From: Nitrospirota bacterium
GTDB taxonomy: Bacteria; Nitrospirota; Thermodesulfovibrionia; Thermodesulfovibrionales; JdFR-88
Length of the DNA stretch: 8,238 bases
Reading direction: 5' to 3'
Assembly: GCA_021825785.1 (NCBI GenBank)
Contig: JAKAGP010000054.1
Span: forward strand, 1-8,238
Part shown: positions 1-5,317 of the stretch, piece after piece
Position numbering within the stretch: the stretch's first letter is position 1
How the letters are laid out: every line of letters begins with the position of its first letter
Position numbers and translations under genes: made by a program
The notes under the pieces: model-generated
Seen by the model: the letters and a program-made list of their open reading frames with translations, nothing else
Told to the model about the DNA's origin: nothing
The model's database searches: none

Positions 1-623
1 GATATGCCGGCCGCAACCCCTAACAGGAGGACAGGCAGGGATTTCAACTGGCCCAGGAAGATCGCCAGGCCGGAGCGCGGAACGGATTCCGGAAGAAGGT
101 TTGGGCCGTATTGCCTGAGGCGGGCAAGGGCGGAATCCGATCTTAGCCCCCGGTCCGCCGATGTATTCAAGGCGGCAAGCGCCTCCGGGGCCTCAATGAG
201 ATGCCAGGAAGCCTGCCGCTGCGGTCCGGCATTGGTTACGAGCTTCCGGACTTTCCTTTTTGTGGAGATCAGCTTTTCCTGGGAGCGGGGGGAAAAAGCG
301 GCGTTTGCCTCCTTGCGCCCGGGCTGCGGCGGTGGGTCTTTGTAAGGGTTTTTTGAGCCGCCGTTAAAACCCCGGTATTCGGAAACTATCTCTTCAAGCA
401 GGGCCTTAATTGTGGCCGGGGTATTGCCGGAATTGTAATAGACAAGAATATTGGAGGTCAGGACGCTGAGCGTAGCGTTGCTGACATCGCTTCTGCCGGA
501 GAGTTTCGTCTCGATGAATTTTTTCAGGGACTCCGAGCGGTAGAGTCCCCGCACCCTGAACCTCGACCGGCCTTTCAACGCCGTGTGCAACGGCTCTATA
601 AAGGTTTTTCTATTTTCAGGCAT
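1..623 (-). CDS. P-type cation-transporting ATPase, N-terminal part (gene runs off the left edge)
   Basis: Only the first 207 residues are in the window; the frame is open to base 1. The start ATG at 623 is preceded in frame by TAG (GCA GGC between), so it is the first possible ATG, though its ribosome site (AGGCAGG, very close) is weak. Residues about 10-80 look like an HMA-fold domain without CXXC (KGRSRFRVR at 17-25, then TSNILVYYN at 56-64). Residues 85-135 are a polar, basic linker. From W140 the sequence matches Cation_ATPase_N (WHLIEAPEALAALNTS, GLRSDSALARLRQYGPNLLP), followed by FLGQLKSLPVLLLGVAAGI, the first membrane helix. That domain belongs to P2-type pumps (Ca2+, Na+/K+) rather than P1B heavy-metal pumps. 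The DKTG phosphorylation site and ion-site helices lie outside the window, so substrate and activity cannot be judged. It is the last visible gene of the operon starting at 2286, 53 bases after the 22-mer repeat protein. Confidence 0.85.
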   Translation of the reverse strand, partial: MPENRKTFIEPLHTALKGRSRFRVRGLYRSESLKKFIETKLSGRSDVSNATLSVLTSNILVYYNSGNTPATIKALLEEIVSEYRGFNGGSKNPYKDPPPQPGRKEANAAFSPRSQEKLISTKRKVRKLVTNAGPQRQASWHLIEAPEALAALNTSADRGLRSDSALARLRQYGPNLLPESVPRSGLAIFLGQLKSLPVLLLGVAAGI

Positions 624-676
624 GCCTGCCTATCGATCCGGTAGCCATGAAAAACCGGACAGGAAAAGAAAAAATT

Positions 677-1417
677 CTATTTCCTGGTTCTTTTCCGCGC
701 AGGGGCCCGCGGCTCTTCATGCTCCGGAGCTGTCTCCTCCGTCATGGCCGCCGCTTCACGCTCATGGCGCGGCTCTCCCTCCTGTTTCGGAGTTTCAGTT
801 TTTTCTGGGAAAGCGCCTTTTGAGGAACCCGGCAATGCCGCACTGAGCACTTCCTTCACGCCCCCGACTATGCCTACAAGCATCTCTTTCATCGCGGTTA
901 CTGCGGTATTGCCTATTGAGGATGCGGCTGATATGGCCCCGCCTATGGACACCTTGGCCACTTCCTCCACATTGCCGCCTATCTCCTTTGCAGCCTCTAT
1001 AGCGCCGTCCACGGCCCGCCTCCCTACCAGCGCCACGTCGGCGCCGATATCGGAGGCGCCGTTTACCGCCCCCTGGGCCACCTGGCGTGCCGCCGTTATC
1101 ACGTCTCCGCTGACGTCGCTTACGCCCATTATGACGCCCTTGGCCACGCTCTTCGTGCTAAGGATAAGGCCCGTCCCCACCTCCTCGGTGGCGGCTATAG
1201 CGCCCTTCATTACATCCGCCGTAACCGTGACCGTCTCGCCCGCCACGGCCCCGGTCGTCTTAAGTGTATCGGATACGGTGTTTCTCACCAGAGTCACTAT
1301 CTCCGCCTCTATCTCGTTAATGCTCTTCAGGCTCGATATGATCCCCTGCTTAACTGCGGCTCCGGCCTTGCCCAATTCGGCCGACGGGCTCCTGGTCTCA
1401 ACATATTCACTGGCCAT
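677..1417 (-). CDS. Protein of tandem 22-residue amphipathic helical repeats, putative lipid-surface binding
   Basis: 246 residues, with no family I recognise by name. Residues 71-180 are five gapless 22-residue repeats starting at K71, K93, Q115, D137 and G159, with a partial sixth at V181-L195. The pattern is roughly xGAIxAAxEIGxxVxxxAxxx. Earlier weaker units fit residues 24-45 and 49-70, with a 3-residue skip between them. Gly at position 2 and Ile/Val at 4 and 10 are best kept. A period of 22 (two 11-mers, six helical turns) is the signature of long amphipathic helices lying on lipid surfaces, as in apolipoproteins, synuclein and perilipins. No signal peptide or true membrane helix is visible. 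The repeat ends at P196 and a charged, Pro/Glu-rich tail ends in a basic cluster (ARKRTRK). AGGAGG 7 bases upstream supports the ATG at 1417. It lies 52 bases after the HMA_2 gene and before the ATPase. Scaffold, phasin-like or membrane-coating roles are possible; the function is inferred. Confidence 0.8.
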   Translation of the reverse strand: MASEYVETRSPSAELGKAGAAVKQGIISSLKSINEIEAEIVTLVRNTVSDTLKTTGAVAGETVTVTADVMKGAIAATEEVGTGLILSTKSVAKGVIMGVSDVSGDVITAARQVAQGAVNGASDIGADVALVGRRAVDGAIEAAKEIGGNVEEVAKVSIGGAISAASSIGNTAVTAMKEMLVGIVGGVKEVLSAALPGSSKGAFPEKTETPKQEGEPRHEREAAAMTEETAPEHEEPRAPARKRTRK

Positions 1418-1424
1418 TTGAAAA

Positions 1425-1430
1425 CCTCCT
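1425..1430 (-). promoter_or_regulatory. Ribosome binding site of the 22-mer repeat protein
   Basis: AGGAGG on the minus strand, 7 bases before the ATG at 1417. It fixes the start of the repeat protein. Confidence 0.75.
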
Positions 1431-1469
1431 GCATCTGGAAAGTTTGGTATTGTTTTTTTTGGGAAAGTT

Positions 1470-2000
1470 TTACGCGGTTTCGCTCAGTTCCGGAGACGCA
1501 CCCGGCAGCGCCTTTAAAAAGATGTTCAGCGCGTACCAGAATGCCGTGTACCAGGCGGGCGCGATGAAATTTCCGCGCGCTATATCGTATATTCCAAGCC
1601 CCAGAAGAACCATGAACGCGCCTCCGCCGATGTCAAGACGCCCATCCGACATATCGAGCATCTTTGAGTCCGCCTGCTTGAAAACGTCCGATATCTGTGA
1701 GGTGAGTCTCCTGTTTTTTCTGATCCTTTTGCCGCTGCTGTCTACCGCCCCGTTCGGATCGCCGGCAGGGATGCGGAAAAGACCGCTCTCGTTTGCATAG
1801 CTGATTATTTTTTCAGGGTCCGTTTCATGAAATATAAGGACGCTTCCGGTAAGGGCGTTAGTTTCCATTCCGGTGACGCCAGGGATATTGCGCAACTGCG
1901 CTTCAAGAGAGGAAAAATATTCCCGGTTGCCCTTCCTCATAGGCACCCGTATCCTGATGCGCCCCTTTATCCTGTGCGTTATCCGGGCCACCGGGACCAT
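1470..2000 (-). CDS. HMA_2-type (CXXC-less heavy-metal-associated fold) membrane protein
   Basis: 176 residues from the ATG at 2000, 1 base after the TAA of the DUF5132 gene, which suggests translational coupling. The frame is open upstream to 2093, but that extension is an Arg/Trp-rich reading of the DUF5132 gene in another frame, so I reject it. Residues about 4-75 match the HMA_2 pattern: HRIKGRIRIRVP at 9-20, NIPGVTGMETNALTGSVLIF at 38-57, giving a ferredoxin-like fold without the CXXC metal ligands. A basic stretch follows at 91-98 (KRIRKNRR). Two hydrophobic segments, about 124-141 and 146-165, probably anchor the C-terminus in a membrane. The GRxRxR motif recurs in the N-terminus of the ATPase in this operon (residues 18-23), so the two proteins share the same domain type. 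Likely a partner or adaptor of the pump; its ligand is unknown. Confidence 0.8.
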   Translation of the reverse strand: MVPVARITHRIKGRIRIRVPMRKGNREYFSSLEAQLRNIPGVTGMETNALTGSVLIFHETDPEKIISYANESGLFRIPAGDPNGAVDSSGKRIRKNRRLTSQISDVFKQADSKMLDMSDGRLDIGGGAFMVLLGLGIYDIARGNFIAPAWYTAFWYALNIFLKALPGASPELSETA

Positions 2001-2001
2001 T

Positions 2002-2286
2002 TTAGACGGTCTCTTCTGGTGTAGGAGGGTTGGCCTCCTGTTGTGTCTCCTCCGCCATCTCCGCTTTGGCCTCGGCCATGATGTCCTCCACAACCTCTCC
2101 GACCTCGGCAGCGGTCTCCTTGCCTTTTTCGTACAGCTTCAGGCCGCCTTTTATGAGCGCTTTTGCGATGGGTTTGGCGGCCCCGGAAAGGACCGGCAGG
2201 AGAGCGGGTGCAACAACTGCGGCACCGATCCCAATGGCGAGCCCTGTCAGAACGTTGCCTTTAAGTCCGTTATTAAAAAGTCCCAT
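2002..2286 (-). CDS. DUF5132 family small membrane protein
   Basis: 94 residues from the ATG at 2286, supported by GAGAGGTGA 5 bases upstream; an in-frame ATG at 2340 lacks such a site and adds an unlike 18-residue leader. The protein opens GLFNNGLKGNVLTGLAIGIG, matching my memory of DUF5132 proteins. Residues 12-34 form a Gly/Ala-rich hydrophobic segment with small-residue spacing. Residues 38-80 are a predicted amphipathic, increasingly acidic helix (KGGLKLYEKGKETAAEVGEV), and the tail is Glu/Pro-rich. The family has no established function that I know of. It is the first gene of the minus-strand operon continuing to HMA_2, the 22-mer protein and the ATPase. A Gly-rich membrane anchor with an acidic exposed tail would suit a protein decorating a membrane or an inclusion surface, but that is inference. 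Confidence 0.8.
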   Translation of the reverse strand: MGLFNNGLKGNVLTGLAIGIGAAVVAPALLPVLSGAAKPIAKALIKGGLKLYEKGKETAAEVGEVVEDIMAEAKAEMAEETQQEANPPTPEETV

Positions 2287-2291
2287 GGGCG

Positions 2292-2300
2292 TCACCTCTC
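2292..2300 (-). promoter_or_regulatory. Ribosome binding site deciding the DUF5132 start
   Basis: GAGAGGTGA on the minus strand, 5 bases before the ATG at 2286. It decides that start over the in-frame ATG at 2340. Confidence 0.65.
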
Positions 2301-2539
2301 TTGAATTGGGGCGTCTTTCTCCCTGGTTACATTCTCTCAAAAACCAGCATGAAATCCATAAATTTTTTCATTATTTGCCTATGCCGGAAAAGTCCGTATC
2401 AATTCCAAAGATTTTTTCCCTGCTTTCGGTGCCCGAAGGCATAAAATGAACCCCGAAGGGCAAGCGAGGGAATAAAGAATAAAGAAATTCCACACATTCC
2501 GATGCCGAAGGCATAAGAACTGTTTTAAAATAAAGGCAC
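2301..2539. other. Divergent intergenic region between the DUF5132 operon and the CaCA exchanger
   Basis: This A/T-rich region must hold the promoters of both the minus-strand operon and the plus-strand exchanger, but I see no convincing -35/-10 pair. The best minus-strand candidate, a TTGATA near 2396-2401, has no well-spaced TATAAT-like box. Near 2470-2487 AATAAAG is repeated in tandem (GAATAAAGAATAAAGAAA). It also holds the palindromes described separately. No sigma-54 GG-N10-GC signature was found. Confidence 0.5.
2422..2514. repeat. Cluster of short palindromes with GAA/CGAA loops
   Basis: Three related elements. Positions 2422-2440 form an 8-bp stem (GCTTTCGG / CCGAAGGC, one T-G wobble, loop TGC), alternatively TGCC-CGAA-GGCA at 2430-2441. 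Positions 2451-2460 read CCC-CGAA-GGG. Positions 2502-2514 form a perfect 5-bp stem ATGCC-GAA-GGCAT. The string CCGAAGGCATAA occurs twice (from 2433 and from 2505). They could be operators, RNA hairpins in a leader, or a dispersed small repeat. Confidence 0.5.
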
Positions 2540-3631
2540 ATGAAAAAATATGCTTTGTTCCTGGTTTTGGTTGTTTTTTTTTCGGTGTCGCGGCTTCTTT
2601 CCGGGTTGCCGGTCTACTCTTCGTCCTATCTGTTCATAGCCGGGTTTCTTTTTCTGGGGATGCTCATAACACTGGGAGGGTGTGAGCTTTTCTCAAACGG
2701 GATAGAGGGCCTTGGAGGAAAGTTCAATCTGTCGCACGCGGCCACGGGCAGCCTGCTGGCCGCCATCGGCACGGCCCTGCCCGAGACCCTGATACCAATT
2801 ATTGCCCTTCTGTCCGGCAAGCCCGGACAGAAGGAAGGCATCGCGGTAGGAGCCATCCTGGGCGCTCCCTTTATGCTTGGCACGCTTGCAATGTTTTTCC
2901 TGGGCCTGACGGTGTTGTTGCGCGGGTTCCTTAAAAAAAGGAAGGCGGAGTTGGCTCCTAATGTAACGGCCCTCAAGTTCGAGACCGGTTATATTATCTT
3001 TGCGATGGCGGTGATCTTCGCCGCTTCCCTGACCGGCAGCAGGAAGGCAGATGCCCTTGCTGCTTTTCTGCTTTTAGGCTCTTACATCCTTTTTTTCAGC
3101 CGCACACTGAAGCACAAGGCGGAGGAGAATGAACAATACGATGAAGATTTCCATTTCGGTCTTTATCTGGGATTTCCGCTACGGCGCAGGTGGCTTGCCT
3201 TCCAGGCAGCGGTGGGGCTTCTTTTCATGCTGGAGGGCGCAAAACTGTTCGTGGAATACATCTCCGCGCTGGCCTTAAAATCCGGGGCTTCCCCGCTTAT
3301 GCTATCTTTTTTAATAGTCCCTTTCGCAACGGAGTTCCCGGAAAAATTCAATTCGATATCCTGGACGCTTAAGAACAAGGACACCCTCGCCCTGGCAAAT
3401 GTGACCGGCGCAATGGTTTTCCAGGCATCCATCCCTGTCTCGATAGGGCTGATTTTTACCAGGTGGGCCATGGGCAGGGCTGAGCTGATGGGGATACTTA
3501 TGGTTATCCTGATGATCTCGCTGATCCGGATCACTGTTTCGTTCAGGACGAAGATACCTTTCTGGATATTGCTGGCCGGGGGCGCCCTTTATTTGGTCTA
3601 TCTCGCCCAGGCCATCATGCCCGGCATTTAA
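2540..3631 (+). CDS. Divergent CaCA-superfamily (sodium/calcium exchanger-like) cation antiporter
   Basis: 363 residues, an inner-membrane protein of about ten hydrophobic segments. The two inverted alpha repeats of the Na+/Ca2+ exchanger family are visible: alpha-1 at about 70-115 with GTALPE (E82) and GAILGAPFMLG, and alpha-2 at about 256-300 with PFATEFPE (E268) and NVTGAMVFQ. A charged cytoplasmic loop (191-203, KHKAEENEQYDED) separates the halves. The key Glu of each repeat is kept, but Ser/Asn/Asp positions that bind ions in canonical members are A79, E265, A109, L113 and the Ala and Gln of GAMVFQ. The transported ion may therefore not be Ca2+. The ATG at 2540 has only a weak, close AAAGG; MKKYALFLVLVV is a plausible membrane-entry N-terminus. 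It is the only plus-strand gene and converges on the MntP-like gene with overlapping stops. Confidence 0.8.
   Translation: MKKYALFLVLVVFFSVSRLLSGLPVYSSSYLFIAGFLFLGMLITLGGCELFSNGIEGLGGKFNLSHAATGSLLAAIGTALPETLIPIIALLSGKPGQKEGIAVGAILGAPFMLGTLAMFFLGLTVLLRGFLKKRKAELAPNVTALKFETGYIIFAMAVIFAASLTGSRKADALAAFLLLGSYILFFSRTLKHKAEENEQYDEDFHFGLYLGFPLRRRWLAFQAAVGLLFMLEGAKLFVEYISALALKSGASPLMLSFLIVPFATEFPEKFNSISWTLKNKDTLALANVTGAMVFQASIPVSIGLIFTRWAMGRAELMGILMVILMISLIRITVSFRTKIPFWILLAGGALYLVYLAQAIMPGI
3628..3631. other. Overlapping stop codons of convergent transporter genes
   Basis: TTAA serves both genes: TAA at 3629-3631 ends the plus-strand exchanger, and the complement of 3628-3630 is TAA ending the minus-strand exporter. 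No space remains for a separate terminator, so transcripts of both genes must overlap. Confidence 0.9.
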
Positions 3632-4245
3632 ATAATCTGTTTTATTCCTATTGCGATCAATAAAAGGCCCGCGGCGAAAGAGGCTTTATTTGATATCCGC
3701 CATTTTATGAAGAATTCTGAAATGTAGTTTCCGGCCCAGAGGGCGATGAAGCTTATCAGCGCGGACAGGAACCCTACCAGGAAGGAGTTGAGGCCCATCA
3801 GCCCGGCGCTCATTCCTCCTCCAATATTGTTTATGGATAACGCGATCCCAAGGAGGGCCGCCTCTTTAAAATCGATATGTTTTGAGTTGTCCATATCCGC
3901 ATCTGCCGGATTTAACAAAACGTGGCATGCGCCTCTTTTTTCTCCCCTTTCGGGTTGCCGGATGCAATTCCTGGTTTTTTTTATATACGGTTCCAATATT
4001 ATCCAGGAACCGATGACGGTAAGTATCAGCATGGCTATAAGTGAGGTAATTTGCCTGGCAATAAGGCCGGATATTGTTTTCCCCGCGAAAGCCGCAAAAA
4101 ACGAGATGACAAAAGTAATTACGGAGATCCAGAGATTTATCAGCAGACTTATCCTGACCCCTCGGACGCTATAGGCGATCCTGGCGCCTATATTGTCAAA
4201 ATTATTGGTTAGGGCAATAAAAAATGTATATAAAAAACGCTGCAT
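3628..4245 (-). CDS. MntP/YtaF-family membrane cation exporter with EF-hand-like loop
   Basis: 205 residues, six predicted membrane helices in two homologous halves. The first half has TNNFDNIGARIAYSVRG (13-29, with D17) and the second ALSINNIGGGMSAGLMG (135-151), in the place of the Asp-bearing helices of MntP Mn2+ exporters and of the sporulation-associated YtaF branch. The second Asp is replaced by Asn (N139/N140). The linker contains an EF-hand-like loop: D117, D119, S121, I124, D125 and E128 fall at positions 1, 3, 5, 8, 9 and 12. Length and the NPADADMDNS stretch before the fourth helix fit YtaF better than classical MntP. GAGGAAGG just before the ATG at 4245 supports the start. Export of Mn2+ or another divalent ion is likely by family; specificity is not shown. 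Its stop overlaps that of the convergent exchanger. Confidence 0.8.
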   Translation of the reverse strand: MQRFLYTFFIALTNNFDNIGARIAYSVRGVRISLLINLWISVITFVISFFAAFAGKTISGLIARQITSLIAMLILTVIGSWIILEPYIKKTRNCIRQPERGEKRGACHVLLNPADADMDNSKHIDFKEAALLGIALSINNIGGGMSAGLMGLNSFLVGFLSALISFIALWAGNYISEFFIKWRISNKASFAAGLLLIAIGIKQII

Positions 4246-4409
4246 TGCCTTCCTCTCGGAGTTTTAAGAGATGCCGTCCCGCGGATTTTAACAATTTTGC
4301 CCGGTTTCAGCGTTGGTTCTGCTTTCGAGTATATCAGAATCCCGTCGCCTTCAGTCTTATCCGTAGGCAAGTAATGGTTTTGATGAGCAATGAAAAGGTC
4401 ATCCGGCAT
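4209..4409 (-). pseudogene. Possible OB-fold-like coding remnant upstream of the MntP/YtaF gene
   Basis: A 66-codon frame from an ATG at 4409 that overlaps the exporter start by 37 bases. Residues about 15-45 look protein-like: TEGDGILIYSKAEPTLKPGK then IVKIRGTASL, similar in pattern to OB-fold segments in secreted nucleases (xGIxVYxxxxPxxxxGxxVxVxGTV). There is no ribosome site before the ATG, the upstream part is a poly-T-encoded Phe run, and the C-terminal part merely reads the start of the exporter gene. I take it as a truncated remnant or chance. Confidence 0.25.
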
Positions 4410-4584
4410 GGAGAAAAAGGGCTTGCGGATCGCAAAAAAACAAAAAAAAACAAAAAGCAAAAAATTATAAGAAATCGTCGTGCAAAGAGAAAAGGATTTT
4501 TTTTAGAAGCAGAACAGGTTTTTTGCTGGCAAAAACCGTTCTGCTTCTTTTCCCTCCTCATGAAAAAAGCTATGGACGTGGTAT
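4246..4584. other. 339-base intergenic region between exporter and DUF3313 genes
   Basis: From right to left it holds a strong hairpin (4505-4548), an A8/T8 run (4497-4504), an A-rich tract on the plus strand (runs of 7, 9, 5 and 6 A between 4434 and 4464), and the OB-like remnant. On the minus strand a TATAAT reads out at about 4465-4470 with only a poor -35 (TTTCTC) at 17-base spacing. It could be an exporter promoter with a leader of about 200 bases, but the tract is simply T-rich. No Mn2+ riboswitch (yybP-ykoY) core was recognised. Confidence 0.5.
4505..4548 (-). terminator. Strong hairpin 37 bases after the DUF3313 stop; likely transcript end
   Basis: Arms AGAAGCAGAAC (4505-4515) and GTTCTGCTTCT (4538-4548) pair perfectly. 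After one bulged A (4516), GGTTTTT pairs with AAAAACC, for 18 bp in all and a 7-base loop. In the minus-strand direction it is followed by A8, not a U-tract, so it is not a textbook Rho-independent terminator. On the plus strand it is followed by TTTCCC only. Best read as a 3'-end or RNA-stabilising hairpin for the anSME-porin-lipoprotein operon. Confidence 0.4.
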
Positions 4585-5259
4585 TTATTCCTGCTTGCCG
4601 TGGGCGTGGTCCAGAAATACCCTCAGTCTTTTTGCCCAGAATTCAAACGCCTCCTTTGCGGCTCCGTATTTCGTGAACCCCGAAAATTTCGATCCGGGCC
4701 TTTTATCGATAGCGGCGGCAAGCCGTTCATTTGTGCTGGAATCCAGGAATTCAGCCTCCATGCTTGCGCTTCCCACGCCCGGATATGACCCCGTGGTTCC
4801 TTTTTTGATTACACTCATTACAAGCCCGACCGGCACCACGGTGGTTATTCCGCTTTTTACAGGGTTGCCGGGTTCTATGCCTGTGATCGCCACCCTTACT
4901 CTGAGGACGTCCGGCCCGGGTTCAGCCACTATGGGATAGGCCCCCTTCATCTCCTTCACTGCGGCCCGTGCAAATTCGTCGGCCAGTTCCTTCATTTGTT
5001 CGGGCTGAATATCGTTGTATTTGGCGTCCTTGCTCAAATAGAATACCACCTGGTCGAACATGACCTTGTTGTATTTGCTGAAATCGGCGCCTTTTTTTAC
5101 GTAGACAAGGGCAACGCCGCCGCTTGGCCCCTTTTGAAATTTGGGGTAGTTCCCTAAAAACCCCGAATACTTCATCTGTTCCTTCGCGCAGCCTGCCGCC
5201 GCGGCAAGGATGATGGCCATTACTATTAATAAAGCAACTGTTCTCCTGGCGCTTTTCAT
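4585..5259 (-). CDS. DUF3313 family lipoprotein
   Basis: 224 residues. The N-terminus is a lipoprotein signal: MKSARR, a hydrophobic stretch 8-22, then the lipobox-like AAG-C24 (Ala rather than Leu at -3). A25-K26 after the Cys carries no Asp retention signal, so the outer membrane is the likely destination. The mature part matches DUF3313: FSKYNKVMFDQVVFYL, ELADEFARAAVKEM, VLRVRVAITGIEPGNPV, then a small/hydrophobic stretch and ASMEAEFLDSSTNERLAAAI, ending AFEFWAKRLRVFLD. The family's role is not defined. AAGGAGGAG 3 bases before ATG is a very strong ribosome site. It lies 58 bases after the porin stop, last in the anSME-porin operon, so it probably serves the same envelope function, for instance porin assembly or substrate capture (inference). 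Confidence 0.85.
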   Translation of the reverse strand: MKSARRTVALLIVMAIILAAAAGCAKEQMKYSGFLGNYPKFQKGPSGGVALVYVKKGADFSKYNKVMFDQVVFYLSKDAKYNDIQPEQMKELADEFARAAVKEMKGAYPIVAEPGPDVLRVRVAITGIEPGNPVKSGITTVVPVGLVMSVIKKGTTGSYPGVGSASMEAEFLDSSTNERLAAAIDKRPGSKFSGFTKYGAAKEAFEFWAKRLRVFLDHAHGKQE

Positions 5260-5262
5260 GAT

Positions 5263-5271
5263 CTCCTCCTT
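5263..5271 (-). promoter_or_regulatory. Ribosome binding site of the DUF3313 lipoprotein
   Basis: AAGGAGGAG on the minus strand, immediately before ATC-ATG (start 5259). One of the strongest SD sequences in the window. Confidence 0.7.
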
Positions 5272-5317
5272 AAGGGGCAGATATCCTGCTTATTCATATG
5301 CAGAACCCGCTGCTGCA

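Noticed and set aside
4..345. Plus-strand frame of 113 codons at the left edge
   Set aside because: It lies antisense to the P-type ATPase N-terminus, which has clear domain signatures on the minus strand.
744..1421. Long plus-strand open frame (225 codons) opposite the 22-mer repeat gene
   Set aside because: It mirrors the repeat gene on the other strand. The repeat gene has AGGAGG, a coherent 22-residue period and operon context; the mirror frame is Ser/Pro/Thr/Ala-rich without family likeness.
2001..2093. Extended N-terminus of the HMA_2 protein
   Set aside because: The extension reads the end of the DUF5132 gene in another frame and is an Arg/Trp-rich string; the ATG at 2000 immediately precedes the conserved domain.
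1..2286. Naming the left operon a true ferrosome (fez) cluster
   Set aside because: The visible pump N-terminus is P2-like, whereas FezB is a P1B-type ATPase, and the small proteins cannot be matched to Fez proteins by reading. Only an analogy is claimed.
2287..2340. Longer DUF5132 start at 2340
   Set aside because: No ribosome site there. The family-like sequence begins at the ATG at 2286, which has GAGAGGTGA upstream.
4246..4470. Mn2+ riboswitch (yybP-ykoY) ahead of the MntP/YtaF gene
   Set aside because: I looked for the conserved loop sequences in the leader and did not find them. A covariance search would settle it.
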